Below, piece by piece: positions 48,613-56,573 of a stretch of DNA of 64,000 bases (positions are counted from its first letter, which is position 1; the number at the start of each line of letters is the position of its first letter). Under the pieces are notes generated by a model that saw nothing but the letters and a program-made list of their open reading frames with translations, had not been told where the DNA came from and did no database searches. The position numbers and the translations under genes were made by a program. The DNA comes from DASSKP01 sp035695045 (GTDB lineage Bacteria; Actinomycetota; Actinomycetes; JAFAQI01): NCBI GenBank assembly GCA_035695045.1, contig DASSEX010000027.1, forward strand, positions 7,304 through 71,303. Reading direction: 5' to 3'.

Positions 48613-49362
48613 ATGGATGTGACCCCTCCTCAGTGGAACCGCGTGCTGCTGAAGCTGTCGGGTGAGGCGTTCGCCGGCGGCGCGAGCCTGGGCATCGACC
48701 CGTCAACGGTTTCGTCGATCGCGCGGCAGGTTGCCGACGTCGTCCGCAGTGGCGTGCAGGTGGCGATCGTGGTCGGTGGCGGCAACATGTTCCGCGGCGC
48801 ACTGCTCGCGCAACGCGGCGTCGACCGGCCGCGCGCCGACTACATGGGGATGCTCTCCACCGTCATCAACTGCCTCGCGCTGCAGGACTTCCTGGAGAAG
48901 GAAGGCATCGAGACGCGCGTGCAGACCGCGATCACGATGGGTCAGGTTGCCGAGCCCTACGTGCCGCGTCGCGCCATCCGACACCTCGAAAAGGGCCGCG
49001 TCGTCATCTTCGGCGCCGGTCTGGGTGCCCCGTTCTTCTCGACCGACACGACCGCCGCGCAGCGTGCGCTCGAGATCGGTGCACAGGTGCTGCTGATGGC
49101 GAAGACGGTCGATGGCGTGTACGACGCCGACCCCAAGACGTCGCCGTCGGCGAAGAAGTTCGACGTCCTCGGCTATGCCGACGTGCTTCGTCTCGGGCTG
49201 AAGGTCGCGGATGCGACGGCCATCAGCCTGTGCATGGACAACAACCTGCCGATCGTGGTGTTCGACCTGCTCGCGGACGGCAACATCGCGCGTGCCGTCG
49301 CCGGTGAGAGGATCGGCACGCTGGTCTCGACGACCGCGAGCAGCGTGGAGGAGACACCGTGA
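48613..49362 (+). CDS. pyrH: Uridylate kinase
   Basis: A 249-residue hexameric UMP kinase of the amino-acid-kinase family. RVLLKLSGEAFAGG, VAIVVGGGNMFRG, DYMGMLSTVINCLALQ and FGAGLGAPFFSTDTTAA are standard. ATG 48613 is preceded by AGGAGG (48601-48606) with 6-nt spacing, which rules out the in-frame TTG at 48607. Overlaps frr by GTGA. Confidence 0.97.
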   Translation: MDVTPPQWNRVLLKLSGEAFAGGASLGIDPSTVSSIARQVADVVRSGVQVAIVVGGGNMFRGALLAQRGVDRPRADYMGMLSTVINCLALQDFLEKEGIETRVQTAITMGQVAEPYVPRRAIRHLEKGRVVIFGAGLGAPFFSTDTTAAQRALEIGAQVLLMAKTVDGVYDADPKTSPSAKKFDVLGYADVLRLGLKVADATAISLCMDNNLPIVVFDLLADGNIARAVAGERIGTLVSTTASSVEETP

Positions 49363-49916
49363 TCGACGAGACGATGTTCGAGGCCGAGGAAAAGATGGAG
49401 AAGGCCGTGCACGTGCTGCGCGAGGACCTCGCGACGGTGCGCACCGGCCGCGCGTCTCCGCAGATGTTCCAGAAGATCGTCGTCGACTACTACGGTGCCC
49501 CGACGCCGGTGAACCAGCTCGCGTCGTTCCACGTGCCGGAGCCGCGGATGGCGGTCATCACGCCTTACGACAAGTCGTCGCTCGGAGCGATCGAGAAGGC
49601 CGTGCGCGACAGCGACCTCGGCGTCAACCCCACCAACGACGGCAACGTCATCCGCGTGGTCTTCCCGCAGCTGACCGAGGAGCGGCGCAAGGACCTCATC
49701 AAGGTCGCGCGCCACAAGGCGGAAGAGGGCCGCGTCTCGATCCGCAACATCCGCCGGCACGCGAAGGACACTCTCGACAAGCTCGCCCGCGACGGTGAGG
49801 TCGGCGAGGACGACGTCGCCCGCGCCGAGAAGGAGCTCGAGAAGCTCACCCACAAGTACGTCGAGCAGGCCGACGAGGCGCTCAAGCACAAGGAAGCCGA
49901 GCTGCTCGAAGTCTGA
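49359..49916 (+). CDS. frr: Ribosome recycling factor
   Basis: A 185-residue tRNA-shaped protein that, with EF-G, splits post-termination ribosomes. VRTGRASPQMFQKIVVDYYGAPTPVNQLASFHVPEPRMAVITPYDKSS and RKDLIKVARHKAEEGRVSIRNIRRHAKD are typical of RRF. GTG start overlaps the pyrH stop; its own stop shares a base with the cdsA ATG. Confidence 0.97.
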   Translation: MIDETMFEAEEKMEKAVHVLREDLATVRTGRASPQMFQKIVVDYYGAPTPVNQLASFHVPEPRMAVITPYDKSSLGAIEKAVRDSDLGVNPTNDGNVIRVVFPQLTEERRKDLIKVARHKAEEGRVSIRNIRRHAKDTLDKLARDGEVGEDDVARAEKELEKLTHKYVEQADEALKHKEAELLEV

Positions 49917-50755
49917 TGACAGACCTTCAGGAGGCACCCCCCAGCGGGCGCGCCGGGCGCAACCTTCCGGTCGCGATCGCGGTCGGACTGGGCCTTGGTG
50001 CGCTCGTCCTCGGCACCCTCTACACCGTCAAGGCGGCGTTTCTCGGCGTCGTCGTCGCCGCGATCCTCGTCGGGCTCTGGGAGATCGTGCGCTCCCTGCA
50101 CAACAAGGAGATGCGCGCTCCGTTCATCCCTCTCGCGGCGGGCACCTGCTGTCTGCTGATCCTCGCGTACACGAACGGTCGCGAGGCGATGACGGTTGCC
50201 GCGCTGCTGACCGGCCTCGCCGTGGTCGTCTGGCGCCTGGCCGAGGGGGCGCGCGGCCTGCTCGCGGACATCGCCGCGGGGTTGATGACGCTCGCCTACG
50301 TCCCGTTCCTCGCCGGGTTCGCCGCACTGATGCTCGCCCCGCACGACGGTGCCCGCCGGGTCACGGCCTTCATCGCGACGGTCGTCGCGAGCGACGTGGG
50401 CGGCTACGCACTCGGTGTGGTCGCCGGACGCCATCTGCTCGCACCGCAGATCAGCCCGAAGAAGTCGTGGGAGGGTCTCGCCGGCTCGGTGCTCGCGTGT
50501 GCGCTCTGCGGAAGCCTCATCCTGACGCTGCTCCTCCACGTCGCGTGGTGGAAGGGCGTCCTGTTCGGCCTCGCCACGGTCGCAACCGCCACCGTCGGTG
50601 ACCTCGGCGAGTCGATGATCAAGCGCGACCTCGGCATCAAGGACATGGGTCACGTCCTGCCCGGCCACGGCGGTCTCATGGATCGGCTCGACTCGTTGCT
50701 GCCGACCGCGCCGGTCGCCTGGGCGCTGCTGGTCGTCTTCGTCCCGGTCCACTGA
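49916..50755 (+). CDS. cdsA: Phosphatidate cytidylyltransferase
   Basis: A 279-residue polytopic membrane enzyme making CDP-diacylglycerol from phosphatidic acid and CTP. About eight hydrophobic segments; the C-terminal signature SMIKRDLGIKDMGHVLPGHGGLMDRLDS is an exact family motif with the catalytic aspartates. Together with plsC, gpsA and plsX elsewhere in the window it covers most of the phospholipid backbone pathway. The TGA stop overlaps the apparent CTG start of the MFS gene (CTGA). Confidence 0.96.
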   Translation: MTDLQEAPPSGRAGRNLPVAIAVGLGLGALVLGTLYTVKAAFLGVVVAAILVGLWEIVRSLHNKEMRAPFIPLAAGTCCLLILAYTNGREAMTVAALLTGLAVVVWRLAEGARGLLADIAAGLMTLAYVPFLAGFAALMLAPHDGARRVTAFIATVVASDVGGYALGVVAGRHLLAPQISPKKSWEGLAGSVLACALCGSLILTLLLHVAWWKGVLFGLATVATATVGDLGESMIKRDLGIKDMGHVLPGHGGLMDRLDSLLPTAPVAWALLVVFVPVH

Positions 50756-51915
50756 CCGAGGCTTCGTCCACCCGAACATCGGCGATCGCACTCGCCGGGG
50801 TCTTCTTCGCCCTCGGCTTCATCGGTGCGTCGTGGATCTGCCGCATCCCGCAGCTGCAGGACGACCTGCGCCTCAGCAACAGGACGCTCGGACTGGCACT
50901 CGTCGGGTTACCGCTCGGGTCCGTGGCGGTGAGCCTGCTGCTTCCGTGGGTCGTCGAACGGCACCCGAGGCGCATCATGCTGGCCGGTCTTCCGGTCGCC
51001 GCCGGTTCGCTCTGTCTGCTGCCGGCCGCGCGCGGCGCCGTGGGCGTGCTGCTCGCGCTGGTCCTGGTCGGATTCACGACCGCAGCTGTCGACGTGGCCA
51101 TGAACGCACAGGCCGTTCAGCTGCAGCGGCGGCTGACGCGCTCGGTCGTGTCGCGGTGGCATGCGATGTGGAGCGCGGGCGGCTTCACCGGTGCCGGCGT
51201 CGGCGCGGCCTTTGCGGCTGCTACGCGGTCGCTGCTGCCGCACTTCCTGGTGGTGCTGCTCGTCGTCACGCTCGCCGCCGCATGGTTGCGGGCTCGTCTC
51301 GCCCCGGACCCGACCGAGCCGCCGGTGGCCCGACGCCGCTCCTGGTCGCGCGACCCGAGAGTGCTCGTCCTCGCAGCGGTCTCTGTGGCGGGCTTCGCCG
51401 TCGAGGTCTGCGCGGCCGACTGGGGCGGCGTCTTCCTGCGTCGGATCCTCGGCGCGAGCATCTCGACGGCCGCGGTCGCGTATGCCGCATTCGCGTTGCC
51501 GCACTTCGTCGCGAGACTGCTGGGTGACGCCGTGATCGCACGTTGGTCACGCGCGACTGTGATGACCGGCGGTCTGCTGGCCACGACGGCCGGCTATCTC
51601 GTGCTCATCACCAGCACGACCGTGCCGCAGGCTCTCGGCGGGCTCGCGATCGCGGGTGCAGGGGTGTCCGTCGTCGTACCCGTGGCTCTTCTCGCGGCGG
51701 GCAACGTGAGCGGAGTTCCCAGTGGCGCGGGCGTCGCGACGGTGGCGGGCATCTCCTATGCCGGCTGGTCGGTGACGCCGCCTCTCGTAGGAGCACTCGC
51801 CGGCGCGGCGGGTCTCCGCCTCGCGTTGCTGCTCCCGATGGCGGCTGCACTGGGCAGCGCCGTCCTCGTCACGGCCCGGGCACGCCGCCACCCGTGTGAC
51901 ACTGGATCGAGATGA
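50752..51915 (+). CDS. MFS transporter, apparent CTG start
   Basis: A 387-residue major-facilitator protein with about twelve hydrophobic segments. The first, TSAIALAGVFFALGFIGASW, followed by ICRIPQLQDDLRLSNRTLGLALVG, matches a common MFS subfamily start (..FF..GF..A.W..RIP....L.LS...LG). Starting instead at the first canonical codon (GTG 50923) would remove this conserved first helix. In frame, no ATG, GTG or TTG occurs between the cdsA 3' region and this helix; CTG 50752 overlaps the cdsA stop as CTGA. The substrate is unknown. It overlaps rlmN by ATGA. Confidence 0.82.
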   Translation: MTEASSTRTSAIALAGVFFALGFIGASWICRIPQLQDDLRLSNRTLGLALVGLPLGSVAVSLLLPWVVERHPRRIMLAGLPVAAGSLCLLPAARGAVGVLLALVLVGFTTAAVDVAMNAQAVQLQRRLTRSVVSRWHAMWSAGGFTGAGVGAAFAAATRSLLPHFLVVLLVVTLAAAWLRARLAPDPTEPPVARRRSWSRDPRVLVLAAVSVAGFAVEVCAADWGGVFLRRILGASISTAAVAYAAFALPHFVARLLGDAVIARWSRATVMTGGLLATTAGYLVLITSTTVPQALGGLAIAGAGVSVVVPVALLAAGNVSGVPSGAGVATVAGISYAGWSVTPPLVGALAGAAGLRLALLLPMAAALGSAVLVTARARRHPCDTGSR

Positions 51916-53018
51916 CGATCCAGCTCGAGGCGCCGACGTCGCGCCGCGGTCGACCTCCCCGCCACCTCGCCGACCTCGACGTCGCCGGGCGGCGTGCCGC
52001 GGTGGCCGACCTCGGCCTGCCCCCGTTTCGTGCCGAGCAGCTGTCGCGCCACTACTTCGGCCGGCTCACCACGGATCCGCAGGACATGACCGACCTGCCG
52101 GGAGCGGTTCGCAACGAGCTGGTCGGCGCGTTGCTCCCGCCGCTGCTCACGCCCGCACGTGAGCTCAGCTGTGACGCCGGCGCCACCCACAAGACGGTCT
52201 GGCAGTTGTTCGACGGTGCGCTCGTCGAGAGCGTGCTGATGCGCTATCCCGGCCGCACGACGATCTGCGTCTCGTCCCAAGCGGGCTGCGGCATGGCCTG
52301 TCCGTTCTGCGCGACCGGCCAGGCGGGGCTCACCCGCAACATGTCGACGGCGGAGATCGTCGAGCAGGTCGTGCACGGCGCCCGGGCCGCAGTCGCCGGA
52401 ACACTCGGTGACGGACCGTCGCGCCTCGGCAACGTCGTCTTCATGGGCATGGGGGAGCCGCTCGCGAACTACGCGGCGGTGATCGGCGCCGTACGCCGTC
52501 TCACCGACCCCGTCCCCTCAGGACTTGGGCTCAGCCAGCGCCACATCACGGTGTCGACCGTCGGTCTCGTGCCGGCCATCGAGCGCATGACCGAGGAGGG
52601 GCTGCAGGTCACGCTTGCGGTGTCGTTGCATGCTCCGGACGACGAGCTGCGCGACACGCTGGTCCCCATCAATACGCGGTGGAAGGTCGCCGAGGTCCTG
52701 GACGCTGCCTGGCGTTATGCCGAGACCACCGGGCGGCGTATCTCGATCGAGTACGCGCTTATCCGCGACATCAACGACCAGCCTGAGCGCGCGCATGCGC
52801 TCGGGGCGTTGCTGCAGGGACGGCTTGCGCACGTCAACGTCATCCCGCTCAACCCGACACCCGGGTCGGTCTGGACGGCATCCGACGCCGGGGTCGAGCG
52901 GCAGTTCGTCCGGATTCTCCGCGACCAGGGGGTCGCCACGACCGTGCGCGACACGCGCGGCCGGGAGATCGACGCCGCATGCGGTCAGTTGGCCGCGGTG
53001 GCGCGTTCGGGCGGTTAG
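51912..53018 (+). CDS. rlmN: 23S rRNA (adenine(2503)-C2)-methyltransferase RlmN
   Basis: A 368-residue radical-SAM enzyme that methylates A2503 of 23S rRNA and A37 of some tRNAs. The 4Fe-4S motif CxxxCxxC uses C126, C130 and C133 (AGCGMACPFC), and C357 in DAACGQL is the cysteine that resolves the protein-RNA adduct. VVFMGMGEPLANY and VSLHAPDDELRDTLVPIN are typical. It is RlmN-like rather than Cfr by length and context. ATG 51912 is coupled to the MFS gene; TAGTCT overlapping its stop could be a -10 for the next gene. Confidence 0.96.
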   Translation: MTIQLEAPTSRRGRPPRHLADLDVAGRRAAVADLGLPPFRAEQLSRHYFGRLTTDPQDMTDLPGAVRNELVGALLPPLLTPARELSCDAGATHKTVWQLFDGALVESVLMRYPGRTTICVSSQAGCGMACPFCATGQAGLTRNMSTAEIVEQVVHGARAAVAGTLGDGPSRLGNVVFMGMGEPLANYAAVIGAVRRLTDPVPSGLGLSQRHITVSTVGLVPAIERMTEEGLQVTLAVSLHAPDDELRDTLVPINTRWKVAEVLDAAWRYAETTGRRISIEYALIRDINDQPERAHALGALLQGRLAHVNVIPLNPTPGSVWTASDAGVERQFVRILRDQGVATTVRDTRGREIDAACGQLAAVARSGG

Positions 53019-53066
53019 TCTGGTTCTGCGGGCGGCGGGCGCCGTGTCGGCGTTCGGGGAGGCGTG

Positions 53067-54572
53067 ATGAGACGGTCTGCCGTGCGCGCAGCGGTGGCAA
53101 CCACCTGCGGTGCGGTCGTCCTGGCACTGGCGGCGACGCCCGCCGATGCGGCGACGGCCACCTTGACGCCGACCTACGGTCCGGTCGGAAGCACCGTGAC
53201 GATCACCGGCACCGGGTTCACCGGCGCGAAGGACCTCACCTTCAACGGTGTCCACGCGGCGCTCGCGACGACGTCCACCGACACCGAGATCGACACGGCG
53301 GTTCCGGCCGGAGCCACCACCGGTGAAGTCTTGGTGACTGCGGCCGACGACTCGATCATCGACGCCGGCCTGTTCACCGTCCAGCAGCCGACGTCAGCCT
53401 CGATCACTGCGTCTACCGGTCTCACCGTCTTTCCCGGGACGGTGACGATCCGCTCCGTGTTGCACTCCGGCGGAGCCACCGTGTCCGGGCAGCCGGCCCG
53501 GCTTCAGCGCCTGGTGATCGGCTCCGGCAACTGGGACGGCATCGCCGATCTCCGGTCGACGTCCTCGACAGGTGTCGTGTCCTGGACCATCACCCCGCGA
53601 CGCACCTATGCCTACCGCGTGGTCTACCGGTCGACGCCGTCGTACGCCGCCACCAGGTCACCGCGGGTCGCGGTGGCCGTCCGTCCGACGCTAGCGTTGA
53701 CCGCTCCGTCCGTCGCACCGATCCTGACGAAGTTCCGGATGGCGGTCACCGTCCGGCCGACATCGGCCACCGGTCCGATCTACCTCGACCGCCGCTACTC
53801 CGGCGCGTGGCACCGCGTTGCGAAAGCGGTGTTCGTGCGGCCCGGCCACTACACGGTCGCCACCTCGCTCGCATCGACGGGCACGGCGCGCTTCCGTCTC
53901 GACCGCCCGCAGCATGCCGGTCTGCTCGCCGCCGTCAGCGCGGCGCACTCGATCGTCGGTGTCAACCGGACCCTGCGTTCGGGCATGTCCGGCAGCGACG
54001 TGCTCGCGTTGCAGCGCCGGTTGAGGACGTTGCACTACGACGTCGGCGCGGTCAACGGATCGTTCGGCTACGACACGCTGCACGCAGTCGTCGCCTTCCA
54101 GAAGGTGCAGGGCATGACCCGCGACGGCGTGGTCGGACCCGCGGTCTGGCGGCGGCTGACGTCACCGCGCGTGCTGCACCTGCTGCACCCGTTCTCGGAC
54201 CGGGCCGGCGTCGAGGTCGACCTCACGCACCAGGTCGTGATCTACGGCGTCTACGGCCACGTCCGTCGCATCATCGACGCGTCGACCGGCGGTGGTTATA
54301 CCTACACCGGCTCCGACGGCACGACGCAGCAGGCGATCACGCCGACCGGCCACTTCTCGATCGTCTACAAGCGCGACGGCTGGGTCACGTCGTCGCTCGG
54401 CACGCTCTACCGGCCGGCGTACTTCAACTACAGCGGTTACGCCATCCACGGCGAGGGCGAGGTCCCGTCGTATCCCGCCAGCCATGGCTGCGTCCGCATC
54501 ACCGTCCCGGCGATGGACCGGTTCAACAGCAAGCTGGTCGTCGGTCTCTCGGTCTGGATCTACCGCGTCTGA
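53067..54572 (+). CDS. Secreted L,D-transpeptidase-like (YkuD) protein with IPT/TIG and peptidoglycan-binding domains
   Basis: A 501-residue exported protein. Signal peptide residues 1-28 (ending ATPADA), an IPT/TIG-type beta domain (LTPTYGPVGSTVTITGTGFTGAKDLTFNG), further Ig-like repeats (with RRYSGAWHRVAK), a PG_binding_1 helix bundle (about 302-365, LRSGMSGSDVLALQRRLRTLHYDVGAVNG) and a C-terminal YkuD domain. The catalytic motif is IHGEGEVPSYPASHGCVRIT with H473, G474 and C475. It probably makes 3-3 cross-links or attaches proteins to peptidoglycan. ATG 53067 has GGGGAGG at 53056-53062; a GTG at 53064 is too close to it. Convergent with the amine-oxidase gene. Confidence 0.92.
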   Translation: MRRSAVRAAVATTCGAVVLALAATPADAATATLTPTYGPVGSTVTITGTGFTGAKDLTFNGVHAALATTSTDTEIDTAVPAGATTGEVLVTAADDSIIDAGLFTVQQPTSASITASTGLTVFPGTVTIRSVLHSGGATVSGQPARLQRLVIGSGNWDGIADLRSTSSTGVVSWTITPRRTYAYRVVYRSTPSYAATRSPRVAVAVRPTLALTAPSVAPILTKFRMAVTVRPTSATGPIYLDRRYSGAWHRVAKAVFVRPGHYTVATSLASTGTARFRLDRPQHAGLLAAVSAAHSIVGVNRTLRSGMSGSDVLALQRRLRTLHYDVGAVNGSFGYDTLHAVVAFQKVQGMTRDGVVGPAVWRRLTSPRVLHLLHPFSDRAGVEVDLTHQVVIYGVYGHVRRIIDASTGGGYTYTGSDGTTQQAITPTGHFSIVYKRDGWVTSSLGTLYRPAYFNYSGYAIHGEGEVPSYPASHGCVRITVPAMDRFNSKLVVGLSVWIYRV

Positions 54573-54576
54573 CGCG

Positions 54577-55938
54577 TCACTCGCCGACGAGTCGTGAGAT
54601 CAGCGCTGCCCGTCTGGCGGGTCGTCCGGTGCGGGCCTCGACACGGTCCGCCGAGGCCATGACGGCGGTGACTCCGCGGACTCCCGCCCAGCGCAACGGC
54701 TCCGGCTCCCAGCGCGGCCATCGATGGCCGACCCAGGGCAACGCCGTCAGCTCGGTGTCCGCGCGCAGCACGAGGTCGGCGAGCGTGCGGCCCGCCAGCG
54801 CCGAGCACCCCACGCCGTCGCCGACGTAGCCACCGGCCCACGCCAGACCGCTCGTGCGGTCGATGCCCACGGACGGCATCCAGTCGCGGGACACGCCGAG
54901 CACTCCGCCCCAGCGGTGCGTGATCGCCGCTCCCGCGGCCGCGGGGAACAGCAGGCGAAGCTCCTCTTCGAGCCGGCGGAAGGTCCGGGCATGCCCCAGG
55001 TGACCGGACGTGCGCGACCCGAACCGGTACGGCGCGCCGCGGCCACCGAAGACGATCCGGTCGTCGGCGGTGCGCTGCGCGTAGATGATGAGGTGGCGGC
55101 CGTCCGTGACCGTCTCGCGCCCGGCCCAGCCGATCTGTGCCCACGCATCGGGGGGCAGCGGCTCGGTCGCGACGATCAGTGACCAGACCGGCGCGAGCAC
55201 GCGGGACCGGTCGGCGAGGTCGGCGGTGTAGCCCTCGGTCGCCTGCACCACAACGTCAGCCCTGACCTCACCCCGGTCGGTGCGCACCAGTCCTGGGGCG
55301 ACCGCGAGAGCCGTCGTCTGCTCGTGGATCACCCCTCCGCGTTGTTCGACCGCACGCGCGAGTCCGCGGACGAGCTTCGCCGGCTGCACCGCCGCGCAGT
55401 GTGGTGTGTACGCCGCCCCGTCGACACCTGTCACGTTCATGCGTTCCGCGGCCTCGGCGGCGGTCAGCCAGACGGTGTCGTCTCCGCCCGCCGCGTTGTC
55501 CGCTTCCACGTGCGCGCGGACGCGCTGGACCTGAGCGGGACCCCGCGCGAGCGTCAGTGTCCCGCCCACGGCGACGTCGGCGTCCACGGCGTTGTCTGCG
55601 CACCAGTCCGCGACATCGGTGACGGTGCGCTCGAGAGCCCGGCGGAGCGCCAGTGCGGCGTCCGGGCCGTGCTCGGCCGCAACGCGAGACCATGACGCCG
55701 CGAACAGCGCCGAGCACCACCCGCCGTTGCGCCCGGACGCCCCCCACCCGGAGATCTCCCGCTCGACGACGACGATGCGCAGCGACGGGTCCTGATGCAG
55801 CAGGTGCCACGCGGTCCATAGGCCGGTGAAGCCCGCGCCGACGACGGCGACGTCGCAGCTGGTCGACCCGGGCAGTGCTGGCCGCGGCGTCAGGTCGTCG
55901 CCGCAGATCTCCAGCCACATCGAAGGCGGTGGGGTCAT
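54577..55938 (-). CDS. FAD-dependent amine oxidase of the DAO family (PuuB/gamma-glutamylputrescine oxidase-like)
   Basis: A 453-residue flavoprotein oxidoreductase. The FAD Rossmann motif is VVGAGFTGL (GxGxxG at 34-39), followed by VVVEREISGWGASGRNGGW, which is typical of the PuuB-like branch of D-amino-acid oxidases. A C-terminal GWGGYVGDGV-type string reads AWAGGYVGDGVGCS. In context it may oxidise putrescine, spermidine or gamma-glutamyl-putrescine to an aldehyde. The ATG at 55938 overlaps the upstream stop as ATGA. Last gene of the lrp-aminotransferase-flavoprotein-oxidase unit. A related substrate such as N-methyl amino acids cannot be excluded. Confidence 0.85.
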   Translation of the reverse strand: MTPPPSMWLEICGDDLTPRPALPGSTSCDVAVVGAGFTGLWTAWHLLHQDPSLRIVVVEREISGWGASGRNGGWCSALFAASWSRVAAEHGPDAALALRRALERTVTDVADWCADNAVDADVAVGGTLTLARGPAQVQRVRAHVEADNAAGGDDTVWLTAAEAAERMNVTGVDGAAYTPHCAAVQPAKLVRGLARAVEQRGGVIHEQTTALAVAPGLVRTDRGEVRADVVVQATEGYTADLADRSRVLAPVWSLIVATEPLPPDAWAQIGWAGRETVTDGRHLIIYAQRTADDRIVFGGRGAPYRFGSRTSGHLGHARTFRRLEEELRLLFPAAAGAAITHRWGGVLGVSRDWMPSVGIDRTSGLAWAGGYVGDGVGCSALAGRTLADLVLRADTELTALPWVGHRWPRWEPEPLRWAGVRGVTAVMASADRVEARTGRPARRAALISRLVGE

Positions 55939-56573
55939 CTCCGCCATTCCCTGACGTACGCCGGCACCGGACGTTCCTCGACGCTCTGCGGCTCGCCCGG
56001 CCGCTCCCGAAGCGGGACGACGCCGGACCACGCGTCCCAGTCGGCGTCCTCGGGTTCGACCGAGGGCAGGCCCTTGCTGACCTTCACGGATGCTTCGTCC
56101 AGAGGGACCGTGACGACCATCGTCGCGGCGAGCTCCTTACGGCTGGGTGGTCGCGCGTCCGCCCATCGGCCGGGCATGAGGTGCTCGCTCAGGACCTGCA
56201 GTGCGTGCAGCTTCCGCTCCGGCGGAACTGCGACGGCTCGCCCGAGCACCATGGCCGAGCGGTAGTGCATCGATGAGTGGAAGAGCGATCGCGCGACGAC
56301 GAGACCGTCGAGCAGAGTCACGGTGATGCAGGCGGGAACGCCGGCGGCCAGCGAGCGGAGCAGCCGGCTGCCCGAGGAACCGTGGAGCAGCATCCGGTCA
56401 CCGTCGCGCGCGTAGGCGCACGGCAGGACGAACGGATGATGCCCGTCGACGATCGACACGTGTGCGACAAGCCCCTCGTCGAGGATCGCGTGGAGTACGG
56501 CGCGGTCGTCGACCGCGTTCTCCGGCAGCCGTCGCAGGCGTGTTCGCGCGGTGGCGCCTAGAACTGCGCCCAC
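55935..56573 (-). CDS. Pyridoxamine-5'-phosphate oxidase-family (split-barrel flavin) protein
   Basis: A 212-residue protein of the FMN-binding split-barrel fold. TARTRLRRLPENAVDDRAVLHAILDEGLVAHVSIVDGHHPFVLPCAYARDGDRMLLHGS and SLFHSSMHYRSAMVLG match the NimA/PPOX-like family known from actinobacteria. It may bind FMN or F420, or be a detoxifying enzyme; no substrate can be named. GTG 56573 is the only canonical start ahead of the family N-terminus and lies 16 nt inside the upstream aminotransferase gene. ATGA overlap with the oxidase gene. Conserved pairing with polyamine genes in other actinobacteria is from memory. Confidence 0.82.
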   Translation of the reverse strand: MGAVLGATARTRLRRLPENAVDDRAVLHAILDEGLVAHVSIVDGHHPFVLPCAYARDGDRMLLHGSSGSRLLRSLAAGVPACITVTLLDGLVVARSLFHSSMHYRSAMVLGRAVAVPPERKLHALQVLSEHLMPGRWADARPPSRKELAATMVVTVPLDEASVKVSKGLPSVEPEDADWDAWSGVVPLRERPGEPQSVEERPVPAYVREWRR

